Source: GCA-002700125 sp964434385 (GTDB lineage Bacteria; Chloroflexota; Dehalococcoidia; Lucifugimonadales; Lucifugimonadaceae). From it: a stretch of 8,488 nt of DNA. Each line of letters opens with the position of its first letter. The first letter of the stretch is position 1. The notes below the pieces were generated by a model that ran no database searches, was not told where the DNA came from, and saw nothing but the letters and a program-made list of their open reading frames with translations. A program made the position numbers and the translations under genes. The stretch is from the NCBI GenBank assembly GCA_964434385.1, contig CAYSUW010000029.1, positions 1 through 8,488 of the forward strand, in the 5' to 3' direction. Shown piece by piece: positions 1-5,601 of the stretch.

Positions 1-2
1 AG

Positions 3-158
3 GAAATAAAAGAAAGCTTAAATGAAAAATTAATGTCAGTTCTGACAGAACAAGATGATCCTAGAGTTGTTGAGTTCCCTCCTAGGTTCGAAAACTCTCC
101 ATATGCTGGACCTGTGACAAAGGAATATTACGAAGAAGAACATACCTATGAATATTAA
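3..158 (+). CDS. C-terminal fragment of a possible sulfatase (5' end outside window)
   Basis: An open frame runs from the left edge of the window to a TAA at 156-158 and encodes the last 51 residues of a protein. The fragment contains DPRVVEFPPRFENSPYAG. A 'DPR...F...PY' arrangement near the C terminus is something I associate with sulfatases of the sulfamidase/arylsulfatase type. The catalytic Cys/Ser-x-Pro-x-Arg motif would lie upstream, outside the window, so the family cannot be confirmed. The tail is acidic and tyrosine-rich (YYEEEHTYEY). No other gene is near enough to be in an operon with it: about 200 bp of non-coding DNA follows. That the frame is coding is fairly likely; the sulfatase assignment is tentative. 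Confidence 0.45.
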   Translation, partial: EIKESLNEKLMSVLTEQDDPRVVEFPPRFENSPYAGPVTKEYYEEEHTYEY

Positions 159-168
159 TTCTGCTTAA

Positions 169-212
169 GAATAGTAGCAGGTTACTATTTCAAAGCTATT
201 GCATCTTTTTTT
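169..212 (+). terminator. Possible intrinsic terminator after the first gene
   Basis: Eleven bases past the TAA, GAATAGTAG (169-177) can pair with TTACTATTT (182-190). This gives a nine-pair stem with two G-T pairs at its ends and a wobble or open CAGG loop. A run of seven T follows at 206-212, but 15 bases beyond the stem, further than in a classic rho-independent terminator. The hairpin is plain in the sequence; its role as a terminator is inferred. Confidence 0.35.
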
Positions 213-305
213 CAGGTTTCAGGAAAGTTTATTGGAATTTTTTTAAGTGTAATCATTAATTCTGGTTATCTGAATCAGTTAAGAAGTCTTTGAAGCATCG
301 TTTTT

Positions 306-335
306 TTGTTATATGAGTAGAAAAAATACTATGTT
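306..335 (+). promoter_or_regulatory. Weak candidate promoter for the tRNA-tuf operon
   Basis: TTGTTA (306-311) and TATGTT (330-335) are separated by 18 bases. Each matches the sigma-70 consensus at four of six positions. The site lies about 27 bases before tRNA-Tyr, in the only sizeable non-coding stretch upstream of the cluster, which is where a promoter is expected. An alternative -10 is TATGCT at 337-342. In AT-rich DNA such matches are common, so this is a position-supported guess. Confidence 0.3.
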
Positions 336-362
336 ATATGCTAGAATCACGCAGGGCAGGTA

Positions 363-448
363 GCAGGGGTGGGTGAGCGGTTAATACCACCAGACTGTAA
401 ATCTGGCGCCATTAGGCTACGGGGGTTCGAATCCCTCCCCCTGCACCA
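363..448 (+). tRNA. tRNA-Tyr (anticodon GTA)
   Basis: A full class II cloverleaf can be folded. The acceptor stem is GCAGGGG (363-369) with CCCCTGC (438-444). The anticodon stem CCAGA/TCTGG encloses the loop CTGTAAA, with anticodon GTA at 397-399. A long variable arm (GCC, ATTA loop, GGC, 408-417) is present, as expected for bacterial tRNA-Tyr. The T arm is GGGGG-TTCGAAT-CCCTC. The discriminator is A445 and the CCA end is encoded (446-448). It lies 24 bp before tRNA-Thr and is probably co-transcribed with it. Confidence 0.97.
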
Positions 449-472
449 GTTGAATTTTGATTCAACTGATAT

Positions 473-547
473 GCCCACATAGCTCAGGGGTAGAGCGCGT
501 TCTTGGTAAGAACGAGGTCACCAGTTCAAATCTGGTTGTGGGCTCCA
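473..547 (+). tRNA. tRNA-Thr (anticodon GGT)
   Basis: A standard class I cloverleaf is present. The acceptor stem is GCCCACA (473-479) with TGTGGGC (537-543). The anticodon stem CGTTC/GAACG holds the loop TTGGTAA with anticodon GGT at 505-507. The T arm is ACCAG-TTCAAAT-CTGGT. The discriminator is T544 and CCA is encoded (545-547). tRNA-Tyr and tRNA-Thr before tuf recall the tufB locus of other bacteria, where tRNA-Gly is usually present as well; here no tRNA-Gly is seen. The 95 bp to tuf hold no clear terminator, so read-through into tuf is likely. Confidence 0.97.
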
Positions 548-642
548 TAGCCTTTTTAAAAATTTGTGGTTAAAATAAACAAAAATGAATTTTTATAAAT
601 TGTATTTAAAATAATCTAATAATATTTTGGAGGATCCAAAAA

Positions 643-1830
643 ATGGGAAAACAAACTTTTGATCGAAGTAAACCTCATGTGAATGTTGGAACAATTGGTC
701 ACGTTGATCATGGGAAGACAACTCTTACCGCTGCTATCACTGCTACATTAGCGAAGGCAAATGATAATGTTTCGTTCCGTGCTTTTGATACTATTGATAA
801 TGCACCTGAAGAAAGGGAAAGAGGAGTTACTATTGCAATTCAACACGTAGAATATGAAACAGAGAGTAGACATTACGCTCACGTAGATTGTCCAGGCCAC
901 GCTGATTATATTAAAAACATGATTACTGGTGCTGCTCAAATGGATGGAGCTATATTAGTAGTAAGTGCTCCAGATGGTCCTATGCCTCAAACAAGAGAAC
1001 ACATCCTTTTAGCTAGACAGGTTAATGTCCCTAAAATTGTTGTTGCATTAAATAAATGTGACATGATGGATGATGAAGAATTATTAGAATTAGTAGAATT
1101 AGAAGTAAGAGAATTATTGACAGAATATGGTTTCCCTGGAGATGAAGTGCCTGTAGTTAAAATAAGTGCTTTACAAGCATTAGAAGCTGAAGGAGAAGGA
1201 GAATGGGCAGACAAAATTAATGAATTAATGGCTAAGGTAGATGAATATATTCCTGTTCCTGAACGAGCAACTGATTTGCCTTTTTTGATGCCTGTAGAAG
1301 ATGTTTTCAGTATTAAGGGTAGAGGTACTGTTGTAACAGGTAGAATTGAGAGAGGTGAAGTAAAAGTTGGTGATGAAATAGAAATTGTTGGTTTCGGAAG
1401 TACAGAAAAATCAACTGTTACAGGTGTAGAAATGTTTCACAAGTCACTAGATTCAGGAATTCCTGGAGATGCAGTAGGTTGTTTATTGAGAGGACTAGAA
1501 CGTGAAGAAATTGCAAGAGGTGCTGTATTAGCAAAACCTGGAACAATCAATCCTTTAACTAAAGGAAAGGCTCAAATTTATGTACTTACTAAAGAAGAAG
1601 GTGGAAGACACACACCATTTTTTAGTGGATATAAACCGCAATTTTATATAAGAACAACAGATGTTACTGGAACAGTTACTCTACCAGAAGGAACCGAAAT
1701 GGTGATGCCTGGAGATAACTTAGAAATGGATGTTGAACTTATGTACCCTGTAGGATTAGAAAAAGAATTGAGATTTGCTGTTAGGGAAGGCGGAAGAACT
1801 GTGGGTTCTGGTGTCTTTATTGCTGTTTAA
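643..1830 (+). CDS. tuf: Translation elongation factor Tu (EF-Tu)
   Basis: EF-Tu is the GTPase that carries aminoacyl-tRNA to the ribosomal A site. The 395 residues match the normal family length. GTPase motifs are intact: P-loop GHVDHGKT (19-26), switch I threonine T63, DCPGH (82-86) with the catalytic histidine H86, NKCD (137-140) and SAL (175-177). Domains 2 and 3 follow (about 210-300 and 300-395), including GGRHTPFF and the C-terminal REGGRTVGSG. The ATG at 643 is preceded by TGGAGGA (628-634) at good spacing. One detail differs from the textbook sequence: after T63 the switch I segment reads IAIQHVEYET, where many bacteria have INTAHVEYET. The gene opens a protein cluster whose later products (L11, L10, L12) form the ribosomal stalk on which EF-Tu acts. 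Confidence 0.98.
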   Translation: MGKQTFDRSKPHVNVGTIGHVDHGKTTLTAAITATLAKANDNVSFRAFDTIDNAPEERERGVTIAIQHVEYETESRHYAHVDCPGHADYIKNMITGAAQMDGAILVVSAPDGPMPQTREHILLARQVNVPKIVVALNKCDMMDDEELLELVELEVRELLTEYGFPGDEVPVVKISALQALEAEGEGEWADKINELMAKVDEYIPVPERATDLPFLMPVEDVFSIKGRGTVVTGRIERGEVKVGDEIEIVGFGSTEKSTVTGVEMFHKSLDSGIPGDAVGCLLRGLEREEIARGAVLAKPGTINPLTKGKAQIYVLTKEEGGRHTPFFSGYKPQFYIRTTDVTGTVTLPEGTEMVMPGDNLEMDVELMYPVGLEKELRFAVREGGRTVGSGVFIAV

Positions 1831-1873
1831 ATGTTTTTGATGATGAAAAACGGAGAAATAAGGTGGTGTAAAT

Positions 1874-2038
1874 ATGGCTAAAACAGGAGCTAGAGTACTT
1901 ATTACTCTTGCTTGTACAGAATGTCAGGATAGGAACTATCATAGTGAAAAAAATAGAAGAAATGACACTGAAAGAATAGAACTTACTAAATTTTGTAAAA
2001 AATGCAGAAAAAGAGTTCTACATAGAGAAACAAGGTGA
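1874..2038 (+). CDS. rpmG: 50S ribosomal protein L33
   Basis: This 54-residue protein is too short for many ORF cut-offs but is clearly L33, a small zinc-binding protein of the large subunit. It begins MAKTGARVLITLACTEC and has both zinc knuckles, C14-T-E-C17 and C41-K-K-C44, so it is the zinc-carrying (C+) form. The basic stretch ending RKRVLHRETR is typical. The ATG at 1874 has AAGGTGGTG just upstream (1860-1868). It sits 43 bp after tuf and directly before secE; rpmG-secE-nusG is a widely conserved order. Many bacteria have tRNA-Trp near this point, but none is seen here. Confidence 0.96.
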   Translation: MAKTGARVLITLACTECQDRNYHSEKNRRNDTERIELTKFCKKCRKRVLHRETR

Positions 2039-2040
2039 TA

Positions 2041-2277
2041 ATGGCTAAAGAACAGAGTTCTAAAGTTTCTGAAGTTCGTCCATCTAGATTATCGGGTATA
2101 AAATTTGGGCGTATTGGAGAAATTACAAGTGAATTAAAAAAAGTAAGATGGCCTACTAGAAGTGAGGCTACAAGATTAACTTTGTTGGTTTTGGCAATTT
2201 CAGGAGTAATTGGGATTATACTGGGTATTATAGATATGGGTTTTTCTAGATTATTTGAATTTATCTCAGAAGGTTAA
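2041..2277 (+). CDS. secE: Preprotein translocase subunit SecE
   Basis: SecE is the small membrane subunit that stabilises SecY in the protein export channel. The 78 residues hold the SecE signature ELKKVRWPTRSEATRLT (about 31-47), an amphipathic helix, followed by one membrane segment (about 48-66, LLVLAISGVIGIILGIID). This is the short, single-span form common outside gamma-proteobacteria. I chose the ATG at 2041. An in-frame GTG at 2035 would add two residues but overlaps the rpmG stop and uses up the ribosome-binding sequence AAGGTGA (2032-2038) that serves the ATG. The gene is therefore separated by 2 bp from rpmG and by 2 bp from nusG, implying coupled translation. Confidence 0.95.
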   Translation: MAKEQSSKVSEVRPSRLSGIKFGRIGEITSELKKVRWPTRSEATRLTLLVLAISGVIGIILGIIDMGFSRLFEFISEG

Positions 2278-2279
2278 TT

Positions 2280-2885
2280 ATGATTGAAGAAATTAATTTA
2301 AACGAAGAAATAGAAGAAGAAGAATTAATGGACATATCTTCTTATGCTGGAGATTGGTATATTCTTCATACCTATTCAGGTCAAGAAGATAGAGTCAAGA
2401 AGAATATAGATCAGCGTGTAAAAACTATGGATCTGAAAGATAAAATATTTGGTTGTGTAGTACCTACTGAGTCTGAAGTAGAAGTAAAAGATGGACAACG
2501 AAAAACCATTAAGAAAAAAATGTATGCTGGTTATTTGTTGGTAAATATGTTGATGGATGATGATAGTTGGTTTGCAGTAAGAAATACTCCAGGTATTACG
2601 GGTTTTATCTCTTCCGAAGATGAAAAAGAAAGAAGACCTAAACCAGTGGCTCTAGAGGATAAAGAAGTAGAGCAAATATTTTCAAGAATGAGATCTGACA
2701 GCCCTAAGGTTAGAGTTGGATTTGCACAAGGAGATTCAGTAAGAATAAAAGATGGCCCATTTGCAGAATTTATGGGTACAGTGGATTATGTTGATCAAGA
2801 TAAAGGAAAAGCAAGAGTTTTAGTTTCATTTTTTGGAAGAGATACACCAGTGGAATTAGATTTTCTTCAGTTAGATAAAGGATAA
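2280..2885 (+). CDS. nusG: Transcription termination/antitermination factor NusG
   Basis: NusG binds RNA polymerase, suppresses pausing, and links it to Rho or to the ribosome (S10). The 201 residues comprise an acidic leader (1-18, rich in Glu), the NGN domain from about residue 24 (WYILHTYSGQEDRVK at 26-40, PGITGFI at 104-110), a charged linker, and a C-terminal KOW domain (about 147-201). The KOW domain contains GDSVRIKDGPFAEFMGTV and ends SFFGRDTPVELDF. No extra inserted domain is seen. The ATG at 2280 is preceded by CAGAAGG within the end of secE. An internal ATG at residue 17 would remove the acidic leader and give a more usual length, but I see no ribosome-binding site favouring it. 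Confidence 0.97.
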   Translation: MIEEINLNEEIEEEELMDISSYAGDWYILHTYSGQEDRVKKNIDQRVKTMDLKDKIFGCVVPTESEVEVKDGQRKTIKKKMYAGYLLVNMLMDDDSWFAVRNTPGITGFISSEDEKERRPKPVALEDKEVEQIFSRMRSDSPKVRVGFAQGDSVRIKDGPFAEFMGTVDYVDQDKGKARVLVSFFGRDTPVELDFLQLDKG

Positions 2886-2891
2886 TTAAAA

Positions 2892-3317
2892 ATGGCGAAA
2901 CAAGTACAGGCATTAGTAAAATTACAAATTGAAGCTGGCAAAGCTACCCCAGCACCTCCCGTAGGCCCAGCATTGGGGCAACATGGTGCCAATATTATGG
3001 GATTTGTAAAGGAATATAATGAAAGAACATCAAAAATGGCTGGTAATATTATTCCTGTTGAAATAACAATTTTTTCTGATAAATCTTTTTCATTTGAATT
3101 AAAAAGTCCTCCTGCCTCTGCATTAATAAAAAAAATGGCAAAATTAGAAAAGGGGTCTGGAGAATCAGGCGTAACTTTAGTTGGTAAAATAACAAGATCT
3201 CAAGCTAAAGAGATAGCCAAGGAAAAATTACAGGATTTAAATGCAGTTGATATTGAAGCTGCAGCTAAGATTATAGAAGGAACTGCAAGAAGTATGGGAG
3301 TTTTAGTAGAAGATTAA
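2892..3317 (+). CDS. rplK: 50S ribosomal protein L11
   Basis: L11 sits at the base of the ribosomal stalk in the GTPase-associated region of 23S rRNA. The 141 residues are the family norm. The N-terminal domain contains the proline-rich switch PAPPVGPALGQHGANIM (21-37), the area linked to thiostrepton action. The C-terminal RNA-binding domain includes KSPPASALIKK and ends with the helix AAAKIIEGTARSMG. The ATG at 2892 is 6 bp after the nusG stop, and its ribosome-binding site AAAGGA (2877-2882) lies inside the last codons of nusG. A run of eight T follows the gene at 3339-3346 without a preceding hairpin, so transcription probably continues into rplA. Confidence 0.98.
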   Translation: MAKQVQALVKLQIEAGKATPAPPVGPALGQHGANIMGFVKEYNERTSKMAGNIIPVEITIFSDKSFSFELKSPPASALIKKMAKLEKGSGESGVTLVGKITRSQAKEIAKEKLQDLNAVDIEAAAKIIEGTARSMGVLVED

Positions 3318-3363
3318 TTAAACACAACAACACTTGAATTTTTTTTATTATTAATGAGGTATT

Positions 3364-4080
3364 ATGGTCAAGCAAGGTAAGAAATATAGAAGTGCATTGG
3401 AAGAAGTAGAAGAAACAATTCTTTATAGCCCTGAAGATGCAATAGCTTTGGCTAAGAAAGTTTCTAAGAGGAATTTTGATGAGGCTGTAGAGTTGCATAT
3501 TGTAACTTCAGCTGATCCAAGACATTCAGACCAACAAGTTAGAGGTTTTGCAGAATTACCTCACGGTACAGGAAAACAGGTAAGAATATTAGTGTTTGCT
3601 GAAGGTGATGCTGCAAATGATGCTAAAGAAGCAGGGGCTGACATGATAGCAGATCAAGATATTATTCAAAAGATTGAATCTGGCTGGTCAGAATTTGATG
3701 TTTCTATTGCTACTCCAGATCAAATGAGTAAAATCGGGAAATTGGGTAGGTATCTTGGAAGAAAAGGTTTGATGCCAAATCCAAAAACTGGAACTGTAGT
3801 TCAAGGTAAAGATATTTCTAAAGCTATTAATGCTTCCAAAAAAGGAAGGTTGGAGATAAAAATGGATAAAACTTCTATTATTCATTTAAGAGTAGGTACT
3901 GTTAGTTTTTCAGAGGAACAACTACAAGAAAATTTAACAAGTATCATGACTACTCTAGTAACTTCTAGACCTGATGGAATTAAAGGAAAGTTCTTAAAAA
4001 AAGCTACAATGGCAACTACTATGGGACCTGGGATCAAAATTGATATTACTGGGTTAGAAAATATGGTGGCGAATAATTAA
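3364..4080 (+). CDS. rplA: 50S ribosomal protein L1
   Basis: L1 binds 23S rRNA at the mobile L1 stalk near the E site and in many bacteria represses its own operon. The 238 residues are of normal length. Conserved blocks are visible: DPRHSDQQVRG (51-61), LPHGTGK (65-71), and the signature GRKGLMPNPKTGTV (132-145). The ATG at 3364 has GAGGT about five bases upstream. The gap from rplK is 46 bp. After its stop comes the 137-bp leader of rplJ, the only large break within the ribosomal cluster. I did not find a convincing L1-binding mimic ahead of rplK. Confidence 0.98.
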   Translation: MVKQGKKYRSALEEVEETILYSPEDAIALAKKVSKRNFDEAVELHIVTSADPRHSDQQVRGFAELPHGTGKQVRILVFAEGDAANDAKEAGADMIADQDIIQKIESGWSEFDVSIATPDQMSKIGKLGRYLGRKGLMPNPKTGTVVQGKDISKAINASKKGRLEIKMDKTSIIHLRVGTVSFSEEQLQENLTSIMTTLVTSRPDGIKGKFLKKATMATTMGPGIKIDITGLENMVANN

Positions 4081-4098
4081 AAATTGAGTTAATATAAT

Positions 4099-4163
4099 TT
4101 GGCTGAAGACAGTGGGTGTCTCTAGAGACTTAATTCCCCGCCTAGGTTTAATAAGGATCTTGA
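4099..4163 (+). promoter_or_regulatory. Ribosomal protein L10 leader (autoregulatory RNA element)
   Basis: The stretch reads GGCTGAAGACAGTGGGTG (4101-4118), then a hairpin GTCT-CTAG-AGAC (4118-4129), then CTTAATTCCCCGCCTAGG (4129-4146). This matches my memory of the bacterial L10 leader: the GAAGACAG strand, an apical hairpin, then CTTAAT...CCGCC.AGG. GTGGG (4112-4116) pairs with CCCGC (4137-4141), with one G-T pair. The element lies directly before rplJ, as expected. In the family, L10 (with L12) binds this RNA, which mimics its 23S site, and lowers expression of rplJL. Binding here is inferred from the match, not shown. Confidence 0.85.
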
Positions 4164-4202
4164 TTGACCTCTGTTTTCAATATATAGAGGTTAATTTTTT
4201 TT
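4164..4202 (+). terminator. Attenuator terminator in the rplJ leader
   Basis: TTGACCTCT (4164-4172) pairs with AGAGGTTAA (4186-4194) in a nine-pair stem with one G-T pair, and eight T follow at once (4195-4202). This is a well-formed intrinsic terminator placed between the L10 leader and the rplJ start. AGGTT at 4144-4148, in the leader, can pair with GACCT (4166-4170), the 5' arm of the terminator, so a switch between leader and terminator folds is possible. Its position inside the cluster argues for attenuation rather than the end of an operon. Confidence 0.85.
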
Positions 4203-4217
4203 GTATAACTTAATGAT

Positions 4218-4961
4218 ATGCCTACTGAAAAGAAAAAAAATCAAGTAAAAGAGTTAGAAGATCTGTTCAGAGATAATAAATTTTTTATTTCCACAGAATA
4301 TAAGAACATTTCTGCAAACCAAATGACTAATTTAAGGAAAGTTCTTAACTCATCTGGTTCTTCTTTCCGAGTAATTAAGAATAATCTAGCTTTTTTAGCA
4401 GCTGAAAATTCTGGTAAAACTGATCTGAAAGATATTATTAATGGTCCTTGTGGAATTGTAGTAAGTAAAGGTGATCCAGCTGAGACTTCTAAAACATTAA
4501 TAGACGAAGTGAAAAATCAACGGCTTTCTATAAAAATTATAGGAGCTTTAATGGATGAAGAAATTCTTGATTCTGAAAATGTTGCAAAACTTGCATCATT
4601 ACCTAATAAAGACATATTAATGGCTAATCTATTAGGACAGATGTATAGCCCTGTATCAGGATTGGCTTATGTATTGTCTGCACAGTTAAGATCATTTGCT
4701 ACAGTAATTAAAAATATTTCAGAAGCCAAGGCTGAAGCTGAAAAATCAGAGCCTGAAGTTAAAGAAGAAGTAAAGACTGAAGCTGAGAAATCAGAGCCTG
4801 AAGTTAAAGAAGAAGTAAAGGCTGAAGCTGAGAAATCAGAGCCTGAAGCTAAAGAAGAAGTAAAGGCTGAAGCTGAGAAATCAGAGCCTGAAGCTAAAGA
4901 AGAAGTAAAGGCTGAAGCTGAGAAATCAGAACCTGAAGCTAAAGAAAATAATAAATCGTAG
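4218..4961 (+). CDS. rplJ: 50S ribosomal protein L10 with a repeat-containing C-terminal tail
   Basis: L10 anchors the L7/L12 dimers to the ribosome and represses its own synthesis. Residues 1 to about 171 form a normal L10: the rRNA-binding domain (LRKVLNSSGSSFRVIKNNLAF at about 39-59) and the C-terminal helix that carries L12 dimers (LLGQMYSPVSGLAYVLSAQL, about 138-157). Ordinary L10 proteins stop near this point, at about 165-175 residues; this one continues to 247. The extra 76 residues are five tandem copies of a 15-residue unit such as AEAEKSEPEAKEEVK, with a degenerate end. The tail is rich in Glu and Lys, has one Pro per unit and almost no hydrophobic residues. The ATG at 4218 is 15 bases after the attenuator T-run and has no recognisable Shine-Dalgarno sequence. 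rplL follows after 25 bp. Confidence 0.96.
   Translation: MPTEKKKNQVKELEDLFRDNKFFISTEYKNISANQMTNLRKVLNSSGSSFRVIKNNLAFLAAENSGKTDLKDIINGPCGIVVSKGDPAETSKTLIDEVKNQRLSIKIIGALMDEEILDSENVAKLASLPNKDILMANLLGQMYSPVSGLAYVLSAQLRSFATVIKNISEAKAEAEKSEPEVKEEVKTEAEKSEPEVKEEVKAEAEKSEPEAKEEVKAEAEKSEPEAKEEVKAEAEKSEPEAKENNKS
4731..4955 (+). repeat. Five in-frame 45-bp tandem repeats in the 3' end of rplJ
   Basis: The units are 4731-4775, 4776-4820, 4821-4865, 4866-4910 and 4911-4955. Units 3 and 4 are identical in all 45 bases. Units 1 and 2, and units 2 and 3, differ from each other at two positions. Unit 5 diverges in its last three codons (AAT AAT AAA) just before the stop. Each unit encodes a version of AEAEKSEPE(A/V)KEEVK. 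Near identity that extends to synonymous sites suggests recent expansion by slippage or unequal recombination. Confidence 0.97.
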
Positions 4962-4986
4962 AAAATATTTTATAAAGGAGATAAAA

Positions 4987-5376
4987 ATGGCAATGGGAAA
5001 AGAAGATATTTTAAATGCTATAAAAGAGATGTCTGTTTTAGATCTTTCTGAATTAGTAAAATCCTTAGAAGAAGAATTTGGAGTTACAGCTGCAGCTCCT
5101 GTTGCTGCTGTCGCAGCGGCTCCTGCAGGTGATGGTGATTCTGGAGATGCAGGATCAGATGAAGATGCTGCTCTCACTGTAAATCTACAGGATATTGGCG
5201 CTAATAAGATATCAGTTATTAAAGCTGTTAGAGAGATTACACCTTTGGGTCTTAAAGAAGCCAAAGATTTGGTAGAAAGTGCTCCTGTGGCAGTTAAGGA
5301 AGACGTTCCTAAAGAAGAAGCTGAGGAAGCTAAAACTAAGTTAGAAGCTGCTGGTGCTAAAGTAGAACTTAAGTAA
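4987..5376 (+). CDS. rplL: 50S ribosomal protein L7/L12
   Basis: L12 forms the flexible ribosomal stalk that recruits EF-Tu, EF-G and other GTPases. The 129 residues show the three standard parts. The N-terminal dimerisation helices (about 1-33) bind L10. An Ala/Gly/Asp-rich hinge follows (about 35-62, including VAAVAAAPAGDGDSGDAG). The compact C-terminal domain (63-129) has GANKISVIKAVREITPLGL and ends EAAGAKVELK. The ATG at 4987 is preceded by AAAGGAG (4974-4980) with six bases between; a second in-frame ATG at 4993 would be spaced less well. The strong site here contrasts with its absence before rplJ and fits the several-fold excess of L12 over L10 on ribosomes. A terminator follows the stop codon. 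Confidence 0.98.
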   Translation: MAMGKEDILNAIKEMSVLDLSELVKSLEEEFGVTAAAPVAAVAAAPAGDGDSGDAGSDEDAALTVNLQDIGANKISVIKAVREITPLGLKEAKDLVESAPVAVKEDVPKEEAEEAKTKLEAAGAKVELK

Positions 5377-5412
5377 TTTGATAATTATTTAATATAATTA
5401 CCAAATTTTTTT
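5375..5412 (+). terminator. Intrinsic terminator closing the ribosomal cluster
   Basis: AATTTGATAATTAT (5375-5388), which begins inside the rplL stop codon, pairs with ATAATTACCAAATT (5394-5407). That is 13 of 14 pairs, with one A-C mismatch and a five-base loop TTAAT. The run of seven T at 5406-5412 overlaps the end of the stem. The stem is AT-rich but long. It marks the likely end of the tuf-rplL transcript. Confidence 0.8.
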
Positions 5413-5426
5413 CATACTGTTATATT
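5398..5426 (+). promoter_or_regulatory. Candidate promoter for the small ORF-amidase-cofE operon
   Basis: An extended -10 element, TG-T-TATATT, lies at 5418-5426 (five of six matches to TATAAT plus the upstream TG). TTACCA (5398-5403), 17 bases upstream, is a weak -35. The -35 overlaps the 3' arm of the rplL terminator. Transcription would be expected to start near 5433, only a few bases before the ATG at 5436. Confidence 0.4.
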
Positions 5427-5435
5427 CTATATATT

Positions 5436-5594
5436 ATGAAGAAAATTGATCATGAGATTGATGAAGATTTCTCTAGATTATTAGAAGATATTTCATATTC
5501 TTGTTCTAGATTATTAAAGTTGGAAATAGAATTTTCTCGTGATGACGAAGAATTTCGTTCAATGAGAAAAAATATAATCCATTGGAATAAATAG
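5436..5594 (+). CDS. Small hypothetical protein (52 residues)
   Basis: I do not recognise this protein. The ATG at 5436 opens a frame of 52 codons to TAG at 5592-5594. It begins MKKIDHEIDEDFSRLLED and looks like one or two amphipathic helices, rich in Asp, Glu, Arg and Leu, with a single Cys (residue 23) and no membrane segment or signal peptide. Support for it being real comes from context: a candidate extended -10 promoter just upstream and a stop only 7 bp before the amidase start, suggesting coupled translation. There is no Shine-Dalgarno sequence, so the message may be leaderless. It does not resemble GatC, the small partner of GatA amidases. It might be a chance ORF within a leader. Confidence 0.5.
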   Translation: MKKIDHEIDEDFSRLLEDISYSCSRLLKLEIEFSRDDEEFRSMRKNIIHWNK

Positions 5595-5601
5595 CAACAA
5601 A

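Noticed and set aside
2035..2040. GTG at 2035 as the secE start
   Set aside because: It overlaps the rpmG stop and lies within the AAGGTGA that best serves as ribosome-binding site for the ATG at 2041.
3314..3346. T-run of eight after rplK as a terminator
   Set aside because: No stable hairpin precedes it. The only palindrome is a TTAATTAA at 3314-3321, well separated from the T-run.
4084..4098. Perfect TATAAT at 4093-4098 as an internal promoter for rplJL
   Set aside because: No -35 is found at suitable distance, and a start about seven bases downstream would cut into the L10 leader. In DNA this AT-rich the hexamer is expected by chance.
4926..5264. Minus-strand open frame across rplJ-rplL
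   Set aside because: It is antisense to the repeats of rplJ and to rplL; its Ala/Ser-rich composition mirrors the L12 hinge and it has no start signals.
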